Source: Microbulbifer taiwanensis
GTDB taxonomy: Bacteria; Pseudomonadota; Gammaproteobacteria; Pseudomonadales; Cellvibrionaceae
Assembly (NCBI RefSeq): GCF_014904815.1
Contig: NZ_JACZFR010000009.1
Coordinates: 62,001 to 126,000, forward strand
Direction of reading: 5' to 3'
DNA length: 64,000 nucleotides
This document shows, in pieces, positions 25,988-35,823 of this stretch (positions are counted from its first letter, which is position 1; each line of letters begins with the position of its first letter). Made by a program: the position numbers and the translations under genes. The notes beneath the pieces were generated by a model, which saw only the letters and a program-made list of their open reading frames with translations, was not told the DNA's origin and made no database searches.

Positions 25988-27445
25988 ATGAGCGACATCG
26001 CGTTGAACTGGATAGACGGCAACTGGGTGGACTCGGGTAACTACCGCGACAGCGTCAACCCGGCAACCGGCGAGATCATCGGCCGTTATGCCGATGGCGG
26101 CGAACAGGAAGCAGCTGCTGCCATTGCCGCGGCCAGGCGCGCTTTTACCGAATCCAGCTGGAAGGACGACCGCCACCTGCGTGCCCGGGCACTCTGCGAA
26201 GTGGCCGATATACTCGAGGCGCATACCGACGACCTGGTCGAGGCGCTTTCGCTGGAAAACGGCAAGCTCAAACCGCACGCACGCTTCGAGGCGGAAATGG
26301 TGCCTTCCAAGCTGCGTTTCGCCGCGTCTCAGGTACGCACCGATTACGGCCGCGCACTGGAGGTGGCGCCGGGCACCTTCTCGATGGTGCTGCGCCAGGC
26401 TCTGGGTGTGGCCGGTATCGTTGTGCCATGGAATTCACCGCTGGTCTTGCTGGTTCGTTCCCTGGGCCCGGCGCTGGCCGCGGGCACCACAGTGGTAGTC
26501 AAGATGCCGGGGCAGACGGCGCAGCTGAACGCATTGATCTTCAGGCTGCTATCCCAGGTCGAATCCCTGCCGCGCGGAGTAGTCAACGGCTTCAGCGAAC
26601 TGCACGGCGACGGCGTTCGCCATATCGTCACCTCGGCGGACGTGCCCTGTATCAGCTACACCGGCAGTACTGGCGTCGGCCGCGCCATCTGCGCCAGCGG
26701 TGCCGAGCATCTCAAGCGCTTCGGCCTGGAGCTGGGTGGCAAGACGCCAATGATTGTTTTCGACGACGCGGATCTCGACGCCGCGATCCCCACACTCGTT
26801 CAGGCACTGACCGTCTTCAATGGCCAATTCTGTATGACCGGAAGCCGTGTGCTGGCCCAGAGCGGCATTGCCGACGAACTGCGCAAACGGCTCTGCGCAC
26901 AGCTAGAAAAGGTCAGGGTCGGACCCGCCAGCGACCCGGCCAGCAATCTGGGACCGGTGATCGACAGGCACAGTGTAGAGCGCATCGACAAGGCGGTGGA
27001 GAGTGCGATTGCCGCCGGCGCCAAACCCCTGGTGCGCGGCGGCCCCATCAACGAGGGTCCGCTTACGGCGGGCGCCTTCTACCGCCCCTGCCTGCTCGAG
27101 GTGGAGGACAACCGGCTGGATATCGTGCAGGAGGAAACCTTCGGCCCGGTACTGAGCCTGCAGATATTCGATAGCGAGGCCGAGGCGGTCGACCTCGCCA
27201 ACGATAACCAGTACGGACTCGCGGCCAGTATCTGGAGCCGCGACTTCCAGCGCCCGCTGCGCGTGGCCCGCGAACTGGACGCCGGCACCATCTGGATCAA
27301 TGACTGGGCCAGGGTGTACGACGAGTTCGAGGAGGGCGGTTTCAAGCAATCCGGTCTCGGGCGCATGAACGGCCTGGCAGTGCTGGATGACTTTATCGAG
27401 TACAAACACATCACTTTCAGCTGCGGCCAAGTGGTACGTCAATAA
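25988..27445 (+). CDS. Aldehyde dehydrogenase, NAD(P)-dependent
   Basis: ATG 25988 starts a 485-residue ALDH. PWNSPLVLL is the oxyanion/coenzyme region, YTGSTGVGRAI the Rossmann loop, LELGGKTP carries the catalytic glutamate, and GQFCMTGSR the nucleophilic cysteine. The C-terminal EEGGFKQSGLGR motif is standard. It heads an operon with a secreted amidohydrolase (28 bases) and a zinc alcohol dehydrogenase (30 bases). This suggests stepwise oxidation of an alcohol released by the hydrolase. The substrate is not evident. Confidence 0.92.
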   Translation: MSDIALNWIDGNWVDSGNYRDSVNPATGEIIGRYADGGEQEAAAAIAAARRAFTESSWKDDRHLRARALCEVADILEAHTDDLVEALSLENGKLKPHARFEAEMVPSKLRFAASQVRTDYGRALEVAPGTFSMVLRQALGVAGIVVPWNSPLVLLVRSLGPALAAGTTVVVKMPGQTAQLNALIFRLLSQVESLPRGVVNGFSELHGDGVRHIVTSADVPCISYTGSTGVGRAICASGAEHLKRFGLELGGKTPMIVFDDADLDAAIPTLVQALTVFNGQFCMTGSRVLAQSGIADELRKRLCAQLEKVRVGPASDPASNLGPVIDRHSVERIDKAVESAIAAGAKPLVRGGPINEGPLTAGAFYRPCLLEVEDNRLDIVQEETFGPVLSLQIFDSEAEAVDLANDNQYGLAASIWSRDFQRPLRVARELDAGTIWINDWARVYDEFEEGGFKQSGLGRMNGLAVLDDFIEYKHITFSCGQVVRQ

Positions 27446-27473
27446 GCTGCAACTGGTCGAGGAAATCCCCAAG

Positions 27474-29405
27474 ATGCGCAACCCATTTCAGTACATCAGG
27501 ACATCCGGATCCCTCACACGCCTTTTCACATTAGGCCGGCAGGGTTCGACGAGATGTCGGGGCCGTAGGATTTACTCTATCGTCGCGGCCGCCCTGGTTG
27601 CTGCCACGTTGTCTGTTGCCGCCTTTCCGGCTGGTGCCCAGACCACAACGCAAAGTGAAACGGAAACGGCCGACTTGATCATTGTGGACGGCAAGATTTT
27701 CGCCGATCGTGAAGGACAGCCTTTCAGCCAGGCCCTGGCGGTGCGAGACGGCAAATTTATTCGTGTCGGCAGCAACAAGGAAGTACTGACGCTTCGCGGT
27801 GACAAGACCCGGGTAGTTTCCGCCAGGGGCAGAACCGTAATCCCCGGTCTCAACGACTCCCACCTGCACCCGACCCGCGCGGGGCGCTTTTACCTGACAG
27901 AACTGCGCTGGGATGGCGTACCGACACTGAAGGAGGCCCTGCGACGCCTGCGCGAGCAGGCACGGCGCACGCCGCCGGGGCAGTGGGTCCGGGTAATCGG
28001 TGGCTGGACACCCTACCAATTTGCAGAAAAACGCATGCCGACGCTGGCGGAAATCAATGAAGCCACCGGTGATGTGCCGACATTCGTCATGTACCTGTAC
28101 AGCCGCGGTTTTCTGAACCAGGCCGGTATAAAGGCCATGGGCATCACCGCCGGGACACCGGCACCCGCGGGCGCCTCCTACGAAATCGGTGAGGATGGCA
28201 AACCCACCGGGTTGATCCTGGCAGACCCCAATCCCGCGCTGCTGTATCAAATGGTTGCAAAGTTACCGGCCCTCTCCCCTGCTGACGAAGTTCTTTCGAC
28301 CAGGTACTTTTACCGGGAGCTGAACCGATTCGGCCTCACCAGCGCTATTGATGCCGCCGGCGGCGGCCACGTCTTCCCAGAGGATTACGTCGCAACGGAA
28401 GCCCTCGCAAAAGAGGGCAAACTTTCCCTTCGGCTCGGCTATTTCCTGTTCCCGCGCAGCGCCGGCACGGAAATCAAGGACTATCGCAGGATGCTCGCCG
28501 GGCGCGAACCGGGGGAAAATAGCGATCACTTGCGCAGCAACGGTTTTGTCCTGCTCGGAGTGGGAGAGGCGCCGGTACTGGCGGCGATCGACTTCGAAAA
28601 TTTTATGGCGCCCAGGCCCGAAATCGATGAAGAAATTTTTGCGCCGGCACTGGAGCAGGTAATTACCGGGCTGGTCGACCGGGGATTTTCTTTTCGGATA
28701 CACGCCACCTACAACGAGTCCATCGACAAAATTCTCGATGTCCTGGAGCGGGTGCAGAAGAAGACGCCATTCGCCGGGCGCCTGCGCTGGGCCATCGACC
28801 ACGCCGAAACCGTCTCCCCCGACAGCCTGAAACGCATTCAGGCGCTCGGCGGTGGCATTGCAGTGCAAAACCGGTTGGCATTCGCCGGCGAGGATTTTGC
28901 CGCCCGCTACGGCAGTGAAGTCGCCTCCCGTGCACCACCCCTGCGCGATATCCTCGATGCCGGCATCCCACTGGGGCTCGGAACCGACGGCACGCGGGTG
29001 TCCTCCTACAACCCCTGGCTCTCCCTCTATTGGGCGGTGTCCGGCCGCAGCCTCGGTGGCACTGAACTGCTCTCGCCGAAGCAGCGCCTCAGCCGCACCG
29101 AAGCCCTGCGACAGTATACCCAAGGCAGTGCCTGGTTCTCGGGCGAAGAGACACGTAAGGGGCGTATCGCTGTCGGCCAGGACGCAGATTTCGCGGTGCT
29201 CAGCGCCGACTATTTCAGCATTCCGGAAGTGCAGATCAAGGATGTGGTTTCACTGCTGACAGTTCTGGGCGGTGAGGTCGTGTACGCGGCGCCCCCCTTT
29301 GTGGCACTGGCGCCCGAGCCGCTGCCGCCAGCGCCAACCTGGTCACCGGTACGTCATTTCGGCGGCTATGCATCTCCATCCGGTTCGACCGCCGATTCCC
29401 AATGA
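27474..29405 (+). CDS. YtcJ-like amidohydrolase, exported
   Basis: ATG 27474 (MRNPFQYIR) is preceded by GAGGAAA. The 643-residue protein has a long basic N terminus and a hydrophobic core ending AFPAGAQ, which indicates export. The amidohydrolase_3 motifs follow: NDSHLHPT with the HxH metal pair, FRIHATYNE, WAIDHAET and GLGTDGTRV with the catalytic Asp. YtcJ relatives hydrolyse amides or exo-ring bonds. It sits between the aldehyde and alcohol dehydrogenase genes. The C terminus is Pro-rich. Confidence 0.88.
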   Translation: MRNPFQYIRTSGSLTRLFTLGRQGSTRCRGRRIYSIVAAALVAATLSVAAFPAGAQTTTQSETETADLIIVDGKIFADREGQPFSQALAVRDGKFIRVGSNKEVLTLRGDKTRVVSARGRTVIPGLNDSHLHPTRAGRFYLTELRWDGVPTLKEALRRLREQARRTPPGQWVRVIGGWTPYQFAEKRMPTLAEINEATGDVPTFVMYLYSRGFLNQAGIKAMGITAGTPAPAGASYEIGEDGKPTGLILADPNPALLYQMVAKLPALSPADEVLSTRYFYRELNRFGLTSAIDAAGGGHVFPEDYVATEALAKEGKLSLRLGYFLFPRSAGTEIKDYRRMLAGREPGENSDHLRSNGFVLLGVGEAPVLAAIDFENFMAPRPEIDEEIFAPALEQVITGLVDRGFSFRIHATYNESIDKILDVLERVQKKTPFAGRLRWAIDHAETVSPDSLKRIQALGGGIAVQNRLAFAGEDFAARYGSEVASRAPPLRDILDAGIPLGLGTDGTRVSSYNPWLSLYWAVSGRSLGGTELLSPKQRLSRTEALRQYTQGSAWFSGEETRKGRIAVGQDADFAVLSADYFSIPEVQIKDVVSLLTVLGGEVVYAAPPFVALAPEPLPPAPTWSPVRHFGGYASPSGSTADSQ

Positions 29406-29435
29406 CCCATTGACACCGAGAGACGGGAGAAAACC

Positions 29436-30446
29436 ATGAGCAATAACCTGATGCGCGCCGTGCAGGCGGTCAAGGCCGGCGAGCCCTTTGTACTCGGCGA
29501 AATAGCCATCCCGGAACCGGCCCGGGGGCAGGTGCGGGTCAGGGTGCACGCCTGCGGTGTATGCGGCGGCGATGCGATAGCGCGCAATGGCCTGCTCGGC
29601 GCGGTACTGCCACGGGTGCCGGGACACGAAATTGCCGGCACCGTGGATGCGGTCGGTGTTGACGTGGCCAACTGGAAAGTGGGAGACAGGGTCGGCGTCG
29701 GCTGGCAGGGCGGCTACTGCAAGGAGTGCCAGTTCTGCCGCGCCGGCGACTTCGTCAACTGCGTCGACAGCCAGGTGGTGGGGCTCTCCTACGACGGCGG
29801 CTACGCGGAATATATGGTCGCGCCCCAGGAGGCGCTGGCGCGCATCCCCGAGGAGCTCTCGTTCGAAGAGGCCGGGCCCATGATGTGCGCCGGCATCACC
29901 ACGTTCAACGCGCTGCGCCACTGCGGCGCTCGCCCAGGGGATACTGTCGCGATTCACGGTATCGGCGGACTCGGCCACCTGGCAGTACAGTTCGCCGACA
30001 GGATGGGCTTTCGCACCATTGCGATCAACCGCAAGCGGGACAAGGAAGCGCTGTCGAGAAAACTCGGCGCCGATGACTATATCGACAGCACCGCTGGCAG
30101 TGCCGGTGAAACACTGATGAAGATGGGGGGCGCCGTGGCAATTCTGTCCACCGCCGGCCACGCGCCGTCGCAGGTGGACCTGATTCAGGGACTCAGGCCC
30201 AACGGCCGCCTGGTGGCCATTGCCGCGGACCACGCGCCGCTGGAGTTCTCCGCCGAACAGCTGGTATTCGGGCGCAAGTCCATCGCCGGCTGGTACAGCG
30301 GCCACGCCAGGGACAGCGAGGAGGCCATGGCCTTTGCGGTACTCAAGGGTGTGCGACCTATGGTGGAAACCTTCCCGCTGGATAGCGCCGAAGAGACCTT
30401 CCTGAATATGAACAAGGCGCGCTACCGGGTGGTGCTGACCCTGTAA
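29436..30446 (+). CDS. Zinc-dependent alcohol dehydrogenase (MDR family)
   Basis: 336 residues. Catalytic zinc ligands are C in ACGVCGGD and HE in VPGHEIAG. The structural zinc site is complete as CKECQFCRAGDFVNC (C-x2-C-x2-C-x7-C). The Rossmann motif GIGGLGHLAVQFA follows. It is the AdhA/cinnamyl-ADH-like class that interconverts alcohols and aldehydes, and it pairs logically with the ALDH two genes upstream. The stop is followed at once by a strong terminator. Confidence 0.93.
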   Translation: MSNNLMRAVQAVKAGEPFVLGEIAIPEPARGQVRVRVHACGVCGGDAIARNGLLGAVLPRVPGHEIAGTVDAVGVDVANWKVGDRVGVGWQGGYCKECQFCRAGDFVNCVDSQVVGLSYDGGYAEYMVAPQEALARIPEELSFEEAGPMMCAGITTFNALRHCGARPGDTVAIHGIGGLGHLAVQFADRMGFRTIAINRKRDKEALSRKLGADDYIDSTAGSAGETLMKMGGAVAILSTAGHAPSQVDLIQGLRPNGRLVAIAADHAPLEFSAEQLVFGRKSIAGWYSGHARDSEEAMAFAVLKGVRPMVETFPLDSAEETFLNMNKARYRVVLTL

Positions 30447-30486
30447 CCTTTCCGGCCAGCTCAGTTAGTGGGGCTGGCCGGGAAGG
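30447..30486. terminator. Bidirectional terminator between convergent genes
   Basis: CCTTTCCGGCCAGC (30447-30460) pairs with GCTGGCCGGGAAGG (30473-30486), 14 pairs with one wobble, around a 12-base loop. A short T-rich run follows on the plus strand. It fills the gap between the ADH stop and the convergent cytochrome b561 stop. Confidence 0.85.
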
Positions 30487-31077
30487 CTATATTTTGCCGT
30501 TCGTCATTTTGTACAGGGTTCGATCCCGCCTGCCCCAGTGGTGATACAAGGCCGCCAGCGCATGTCCGGTGACCAGCATCCAGATCAGCCACTCACCGAG
30601 CAGCTGCTTGTGGACGAAATCCAGCGGCCTTTCAAACTGTTCGAAGCTGATTCCAAAACCACCTGTAACCAGCAGAGCAAATACTTGAGTGCTTTCAAAT
30701 TTCGGAATGTCGAACAGGAAAAAATACTCGGTATCCACGCTGGTGCCGAGATAGCCGGTCAGCGGTGCGAGTATCATGATGGCGTAGAGCGCATAGTGCC
30801 CCGCGTGCGCTGCCAGCTGCGCCAGGCGACTTCCCGGTTCCGGCCGCGGAGCGGGATTCATCACCCGCCACAGGATTCGCAACAGGACCAGCACACCGAT
30901 GGTGACACCGACGGACAGGTGCAGCTGCAGCGCAGTCCAGTTCTCCGGAGTTTGTTCCTCGGTAAACCAGTGTCGGTAATAGACGGTTACATAAGACAAA
31001 AGAAACAGCAACGCTGTGCCCCAGTGCAACCACTTGGCCACGGTGCCGTAGTTATCCGCAGTATTCCTGATCGCCAT
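30487..31077 (-). CDS. Cytochrome b561-family membrane protein
   Basis: 196 residues with four hydrophobic helices. Helix 1 begins KWLHWGTALLFLL, helix 2 has LQLHLSVGV, helix 3 HAGHYALYAIMI, and helix 4 GEWLIWMLVTGHALAALYHH. These histidines are the usual ligands of two b hemes in YodB/CybB-type proteins, which pass electrons between quinones and periplasmic acceptors such as superoxide. Confidence 0.92.
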   Translation of the reverse strand: MAIRNTADNYGTVAKWLHWGTALLFLLSYVTVYYRHWFTEEQTPENWTALQLHLSVGVTIGVLVLLRILWRVMNPAPRPEPGSRLAQLAAHAGHYALYAIMILAPLTGYLGTSVDTEYFFLFDIPKFESTQVFALLVTGGFGISFEQFERPLDFVHKQLLGEWLIWMLVTGHALAALYHHWGRRDRTLYKMTNGKI

Positions 31078-31168
31078 TTAGCCTCCCGCCGATATCGGCT
31101 ACAAACCTGCCAGAAAATGCCGCACAGCGTTATTTCCCCCGCGCGGCCCATTAATCCGGGGCCACCGC

Positions 31169-31897
31169 TTACCAGTAGCCCCCATTGGCGCCGACCACTT
31201 GGCCGGTCACCCAATCCGCCTTGGCACTGACCAGGAAGGAGACTACCCGGGCCACGTCTTCCGGCTCACCGATGCGACCGAGAATATGCTGCCCGGCAAA
31301 CATCTCCACCACTTCCTTCGATTTTCCGGTGTTGAACAGGTCGGTGTTCGTCGGCCCCGGGCGTACCGCATTCACGCGAATACCGGACGGCCCCAGCTCC
31401 TTGGCCGCGACCTCGGTCAGTTTTTCGATCGCCATCTTCGATGCGGCGTAGGGGCCATAGCCCGGAATCGGCGCACCCTGGAAGCTGGCGGTCACATTGA
31501 CGACGCGACCACCGTCTGCGAGGCGCTTCGCCGCCTCGCGCAGTGTCAGGAAGACACCCTTCAGGTTGGTGTCCATGACTGCCGCATAGTCTTCATCGCT
31601 GAACTCGGCGAAAGTCTTGCGCACCGCGCGACCGGCATTGTTCACCAGCACCCCCACCGGGCCGAAGCGCTGTTCGGCTTCGTCAAACAACCTCGTCACG
31701 TCGGCACTGCGGGCGACATCTCCCTGCACCGCCGCGGCGCGTCCACCGGCGGCCTCGATATCAGCGACCACTGCGGCGGCGGCATCGGCGGAACCGGCGT
31801 AATTGACAATGACCGCGTAGCCATCGGTGGCCAGGCTCGCGGCAATCGCCGCGCCGATTCCGCGGGACGCGCCGGTAACAATCGCTGTACTGCTCAT
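31169..31897 (-). CDS. Short-chain dehydrogenase/reductase
   Basis: Start at ATG 31897 (MSSTAIVTG) with an AGAGG site; an upstream ATG at 32008 overlaps the divergent LysR promoter. The 242 residues show classical SDR motifs: TGASRGIG, VNNAG, and the catalytic S-Y-K as VTAS then YAASK. The close is GQVVGANGGYW. It is like FabG-type NADPH reductases. It is divergent from the LysR gene 109 bases away, the usual arrangement of a regulator and its target. Confidence 0.93.
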   Translation of the reverse strand: MSSTAIVTGASRGIGAAIAASLATDGYAVIVNYAGSADAAAAVVADIEAAGGRAAAVQGDVARSADVTRLFDEAEQRFGPVGVLVNNAGRAVRKTFAEFSDEDYAAVMDTNLKGVFLTLREAAKRLADGGRVVNVTASFQGAPIPGYGPYAASKMAIEKLTEVAAKELGPSGIRVNAVRPGPTNTDLFNTGKSKEVVEMFAGQHILGRIGEPEDVARVVSFLVSAKADWVTGQVVGANGGYW

Positions 31898-32006
31898 AGA
31901 AATCGCCTCTTTGATTGGGAACTGCGCAGATCCGCGATCGGATCCACGGCGATTACTATAGGAGAGCCACTTTGAATGAGTACAATGCATAATTAAAATA
32001 ACATCC

Positions 32007-32912
32007 ATGCGCTATACACATATTCGCCAATCGGACCTGAACCTGCTGCTCGGCCTTTCAGTGCTACTGGAGGAGCGTTCGGTATCCCGCGCCGCCGAGC
32101 GTTTCCACCTGAGCCAGCCGGCCATGAGCCGAATGCTGCAGCGGCTGAGGGAGACCTTCCACGACGAACTGCTGGTACGCACCAAAGACGGCTACGAACC
32201 CACTGCGCGGGCGCGCAAAATCCAGACAGAGCTGGACCAGTTGCTGCCGCGGATCAACACACTGCTACGCGGCCCGGTATTCGACCCTTCAATCGCGGAT
32301 GAAACTTTCCGTATCGCCTGCACCGACTACGCAACCGTCGTCATGGGCGCGCAGCTGAGCGAACGCCTCTACGGTGAGGCACCGGGCATAACGCTGGATA
32401 TCTCCGCCTGGCGCGACAGTGCCTTCGAGGACTGCGTCCAGGGTCGACTGGATCTGGTGCTCTGGGTCGATGCGGCGCCGGAGCCGCTGGTTTCCGAAGT
32501 GCTGTTTCGCGAGGACTTCGTCTGCGTAATGTCGGCGGAGCACGCGTTGGCCGGCAGGCCGCTGACCCTGGACGACTATCTGCGCTATCCCCATATCGTC
32601 GTGGATCTACTCGGCGGCCAGCAGACGCTGGTGGAAGACAAACTGGTCGAGCTGGGAGCAGCGCGTACCGTGGGTCTGCGGGTTCCATATTTCTCCGCAG
32701 CGATCAGCGCCGTGGCGCACACCAATCTGATTGCGACTGTGCCGCGCCGCATTGCAAGTTGCTATTCGGCAAACAACGATCTATTCACTATTGATGCGCC
32801 GCTGGAGCTGGCACCCTTCGACTATGTGATGGGCTGGCACCCTAGATCTGCCGAGGATCCCGCACACCGATGGCTGCGGAGCCTGTTTACCAATCTCGGC
32901 AGAAGAATTTAA
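32007..32912 (+). CDS. LysR-family transcriptional regulator
   Basis: 301 residues. The N-terminal winged helix-turn-helix reads SVSRAAERFHLSQPAMSRMLQRLRE. The effector domain resembles NodD/SyrM-type members (DGYEPTARA). It is divergent from the SDR gene and probably controls it. Its stop overlaps the convergent hydrolase stop by four bases. Confidence 0.93.
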   Translation: MRYTHIRQSDLNLLLGLSVLLEERSVSRAAERFHLSQPAMSRMLQRLRETFHDELLVRTKDGYEPTARARKIQTELDQLLPRINTLLRGPVFDPSIADETFRIACTDYATVVMGAQLSERLYGEAPGITLDISAWRDSAFEDCVQGRLDLVLWVDAAPEPLVSEVLFREDFVCVMSAEHALAGRPLTLDDYLRYPHIVVDLLGGQQTLVEDKLVELGAARTVGLRVPYFSAAISAVAHTNLIATVPRRIASCYSANNDLFTIDAPLELAPFDYVMGWHPRSAEDPAHRWLRSLFTNLGRRI

Positions 32913-34093
32913 TTTGCCGCGGCGAGTACGGAGTCCATTACCTCTAGCTGCCAGTCGAAATAGGGGTTGTAGGTCAGGCGTGCATGCACCTTGCCAGATT
33001 CGCGGTAACCCCAGGCGGAATACCAGACCTGTTCTCCAGCCAGGCAACTGGCATAATCTTCCGGCGACTGTCCATTCCAGCAGATCCGCTGATCGGCGCC
33101 GATTCCATAGAGCGGATTCCGCGGAGAGAAGAGCACGCTCATATGGGAGAACTGGCTGATATTCTGCTCGGGCAGGGAATCGCTGCGCACGAGAATACGC
33201 CTGTCCTGCTGCTCTCCCGCGGCCAGTTCGCCATACCAGATCATGCGGCTTGCCGGATGGCCGAATCGCCGCTCGAATATCTCGCGGATGCTGGCAACAT
33301 CCACCACCGAATCGTGCTCGGTAACCACCAGTAGCGCCGGCTTGTCGAAGCGCCGCCTGGCCAATGCATTCCTGACTGCGCGGCTGCTCTTGTAATAGAG
33401 TGCAAACCCGTTGGTCGGCGTATTCATATAGCGCACTTCCGACTGGTGCGGGCGGCTGTCGTCCGGCTCCATCAGCCAAGGCCGGAACCAGCTCAATATC
33501 GGTGTCACCCAGTCCAGAGCGCTGTCTGATTTGAATGCCGGCGAGAAGAGCAGCAGGCCCTGCACCGACGGATCACCCAATGCATACTCAGTTACCAGAT
33601 TGGCGCCGGTGGAGAAGCCGCCGAGATAAATCTGCTCTACCTCTTCTTTCAACAGCGCGACCTGATCCTCCACCAATTGTTGCCAGTCGCGGAAGTCCGG
33701 CGACATCAGGTCCTCCGGCTTTGTGCCGTGCCCCGGCAGCAGCAGGGTCCTGACGAGGAAGCCGCGCCCGGCAAGCAGTGGACCTATATCGCGGAAAGAC
33801 CAGGGGGAATCCCCCAAGCCATGCACCAGGATAACACCCTTACCCGTGCCAGTATCCGGCCGCCACTCGGCGGGCAAATTGCGTTCGATCTCTGTCTCGA
33901 TATCATCGCTCTGGAAACGGCGCTGCTGCGCCAGTTGACCCCGTATTTCCAACCGGTATTGGTCAAACCCGCCCAGAGCGGATGGATTTTCCCGCGTCGC
34001 GGCATCGGTGCCATGTAAAAACCCGGAGCCGACGTAGAGCACGACGGCGACAACCCAGCCGGTGGGACTTATGTGCGATACAAACTGAATCAA
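32909..34093 (-). CDS. Alpha/beta hydrolase (serine lipase/carboxylesterase-like)
   Basis: 394 residues with an N-terminal membrane segment or signal (WVVAVVLYVGSGFL). The hydrolase core has the oxyanion strand VILVHGLGDSPWSF, the nucleophile elbow GGFSTGA, an aspartate in VTEHDSVVD and a histidine in FSHMSVLF. The C terminus (about 90 residues) is an unassigned extension. It is probably a periplasmic or inner-membrane esterase. The upstream 222 bases to the next gene on the same strand hold no ORF I can support. Confidence 0.85.
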   Translation of the reverse strand: MIQFVSHISPTGWVVAVVLYVGSGFLHGTDAATRENPSALGGFDQYRLEIRGQLAQQRRFQSDDIETEIERNLPAEWRPDTGTGKGVILVHGLGDSPWSFRDIGPLLAGRGFLVRTLLLPGHGTKPEDLMSPDFRDWQQLVEDQVALLKEEVEQIYLGGFSTGANLVTEYALGDPSVQGLLLFSPAFKSDSALDWVTPILSWFRPWLMEPDDSRPHQSEVRYMNTPTNGFALYYKSSRAVRNALARRRFDKPALLVVTEHDSVVDVASIREIFERRFGHPASRMIWYGELAAGEQQDRRILVRSDSLPEQNISQFSHMSVLFSPRNPLYGIGADQRICWNGQSPEDYASCLAGEQVWYSAWGYRESGKVHARLTYNPYFDWQLEVMDSVLAAAN

Positions 34094-34315
34094 TGCCGGA
34101 AACCCTGTAAACCTATCAATGGATCACTTTAGGAACAACGGGAGCCACCTGTACAGTGCGGGCGGGTAATAATGCTTATGCACAGGACACATGCGACAGG
34201 TCATAAGCGCCTACCGACAAGGAGCGCCTACGCTCTTCCGGGGCAAGAAGCATCGTTGGCAGCCGAAGATAAATTTCCTGCGTACGACAGACTGTTGCGT
34301 GAACCGGGACACTCC

Positions 34316-34819
34316 TCACTCGGCAACCCTGCGCCAGTGTGAGAGTTTCTCAGCAAAACTGTGTGTTGTGTTCGCCGGGCTGGTAGATGGCAGTCTCTGG
34401 GTGGGAATAGCGGAAAATTCCCGCGGCAGTTCGATGAGCACATACCGCTTGTACATCTGCTCCGCCTTGACGCCGTTGAAATAGATACGGGCGATTTTCG
34501 GATGGGTATTGAGAAAGGCGACGAAGTCATTCGGCACTATCGACGAGTCGACGATGGCCGAATCCATGCTGCCGGAACGGGTGCAGGTTTTCAGCACATC
34601 CCAGAGCGCAATGCGATTTTCTGTCAATGCGGCACAGCGCCGCTCGTAGCTGAGCCCGGAATCCAGACTCAGCAGCTGTTCGATGATGTTCCAGAAGGCA
34701 TTGCGCGGGTGCGCGTAGTACTGCCGCGCCCGCAGCGAGGCGACACCGGGCATGGAACCGAGAACCAGGCGCGTCGCGTCGGCGGTGGCTATCGGCTCAA
34801 AACTGTGTACGGTGGTCAC
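34316..34819 (-). CDS. DNA-deoxyinosine glycosylase (UDG family 6)
   Basis: 167 residues of the uracil-DNA glycosylase superfamily. The motif 1 region LGSMPGVASLRARQYYAHPRNAFW is diagnostic for hypoxanthine-DNA glycosylases, and LPSTSPANTT supplies the second loop. It removes deaminated adenine from DNA. It is last in a four-gene minus-strand operon of overlapping genes, 12 bases after a GNAT gene. Confidence 0.9.
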   Translation of the reverse strand: MTTVHSFEPIATADATRLVLGSMPGVASLRARQYYAHPRNAFWNIIEQLLSLDSGLSYERRCAALTENRIALWDVLKTCTRSGSMDSAIVDSSIVPNDFVAFLNTHPKIARIYFNGVKAEQMYKRYVLIELPREFSAIPTQRLPSTSPANTTHSFAEKLSHWRRVAE

Positions 34820-34831
34820 GGAAAGGCACCA

Positions 34832-35410
34832 TCAGCCGCGGTGGCAGTACTCGGACGCGTCCCAGTCGCGCTCGAGCAGGCCGAAAAGCAACGCGTCCTG
34901 GATCTCGCCCAGATGAAAATAGCATTCGCGCAGTAGCCCCTCGCGCCGGAAACCGAGTTTCTCCAGCACGCGGATGGATGCGGCGTTGCGCGGGTCTGCG
35001 TCGGCGCCGATACGGTGCAGCCGCAAGCGCCGGAACGCGAACTCGATAACCGCCGGCAATGCGCGCAGTATCAGGCCCCGCCCCCAGTATTTCCGCCCCA
35101 GGGCAAAGCCGATATCCGCACGGCGGTTATGCCGGTCGACAGCCGCCAGGGTACAGGTGCCAATAATCTCGCCATCCAATTCTATACCCCACTGGTATAG
35201 GCTGCCTGCGAGAAACCCCTCGTGGATGGACAGCAGGTACTGGCTTGCCGCCGCCTCTGTGTCCAACGGCTCGGTCGCCATATAGCGCACAACCCGGACA
35301 TCGGCGAAGATTGCCATCAATGCCGGCAGGTCCACTGTGGTCAACCAGCGCAATACCAGGCCGTCTTCGCACAGTGCAGGCAATCGAGCGCCCAGGTTGT
35401 CGGGATTCAT
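34832..35410 (-). CDS. RimJ/RimL-type GNAT acetyltransferase
   Basis: 192 residues with LVLRWLTTVDLPAL at the N terminus, IGFALGRKYWGRGLILRALPAVIEFAF (acetyl-CoA loop) and NAASIRVLEKLGFRREGLLRE. These are typical of protein N-acetyltransferases of the RimJ/RimL group. Its start overlaps the upstream gene's stop by four bases (ATGA). Confidence 0.92.
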   Translation of the reverse strand: MNPDNLGARLPALCEDGLVLRWLTTVDLPALMAIFADVRVVRYMATEPLDTEAAASQYLLSIHEGFLAGSLYQWGIELDGEIIGTCTLAAVDRHNRRADIGFALGRKYWGRGLILRALPAVIEFAFRRLRLHRIGADADPRNAASIRVLEKLGFRREGLLRECYFHLGEIQDALLFGLLERDWDASEYCHRG

Positions 35411-35823
35411 CGCGCCATTATCCAGTGATACAGGCCGTAGCAGGCAACTCCGGCACCGAAAATAAATTGCCCGAACAGCAGTGCGCGAATCGCGAAGGTA
35501 TAGCGGACCACAGTGCCCTTCTGTGCACTGTCGCGGGAATAGATACGGCTGCTCTCGGGTAAATCCTTTTCCAGCCGCTTCAGGCCCGGAACCGCGAGAC
35601 TCAACAGCTCGCGGCTGCGCGCGTCCACCAGCCAGAACACCGCCGAAATTATCACGACGAAGCCGCCGAGCAGCGCCAGGCTCAGCGGGTGGAAGCCCTT
35701 CTCGACCGCAGTGAAGATACCGCCCTCGGCAAACATCGACAGGATGACAAAAAAGTTGAAGCCTTTCAGGCGCTGCTCTGCGTTAAATCGGTAGTGTTCG
35801 CAGAGATACTGCTGTTCGTTCAA
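35407..35823 (-). CDS. Small two/three-helix membrane protein
   Basis: 138 residues. Two adjacent helices (FFVILSMFAEGGIF, LALLGGFVVIISAVFWLV) and one near the C terminus (IRALLFGQFIFGAGVACYGLYHW) flank a charged cytoplasmic segment. The layout recalls SLATT-type or RipA-like membrane proteins, but no motif proves it. It overlaps both neighbours by four bases, so it is translationally coupled in the operon. Confidence 0.75.
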   Translation of the reverse strand: MNEQQYLCEHYRFNAEQRLKGFNFFVILSMFAEGGIFTAVEKGFHPLSLALLGGFVVIISAVFWLVDARSRELLSLAVPGLKRLEKDLPESSRIYSRDSAQKGTVVRYTFAIRALLFGQFIFGAGVACYGLYHWIMAR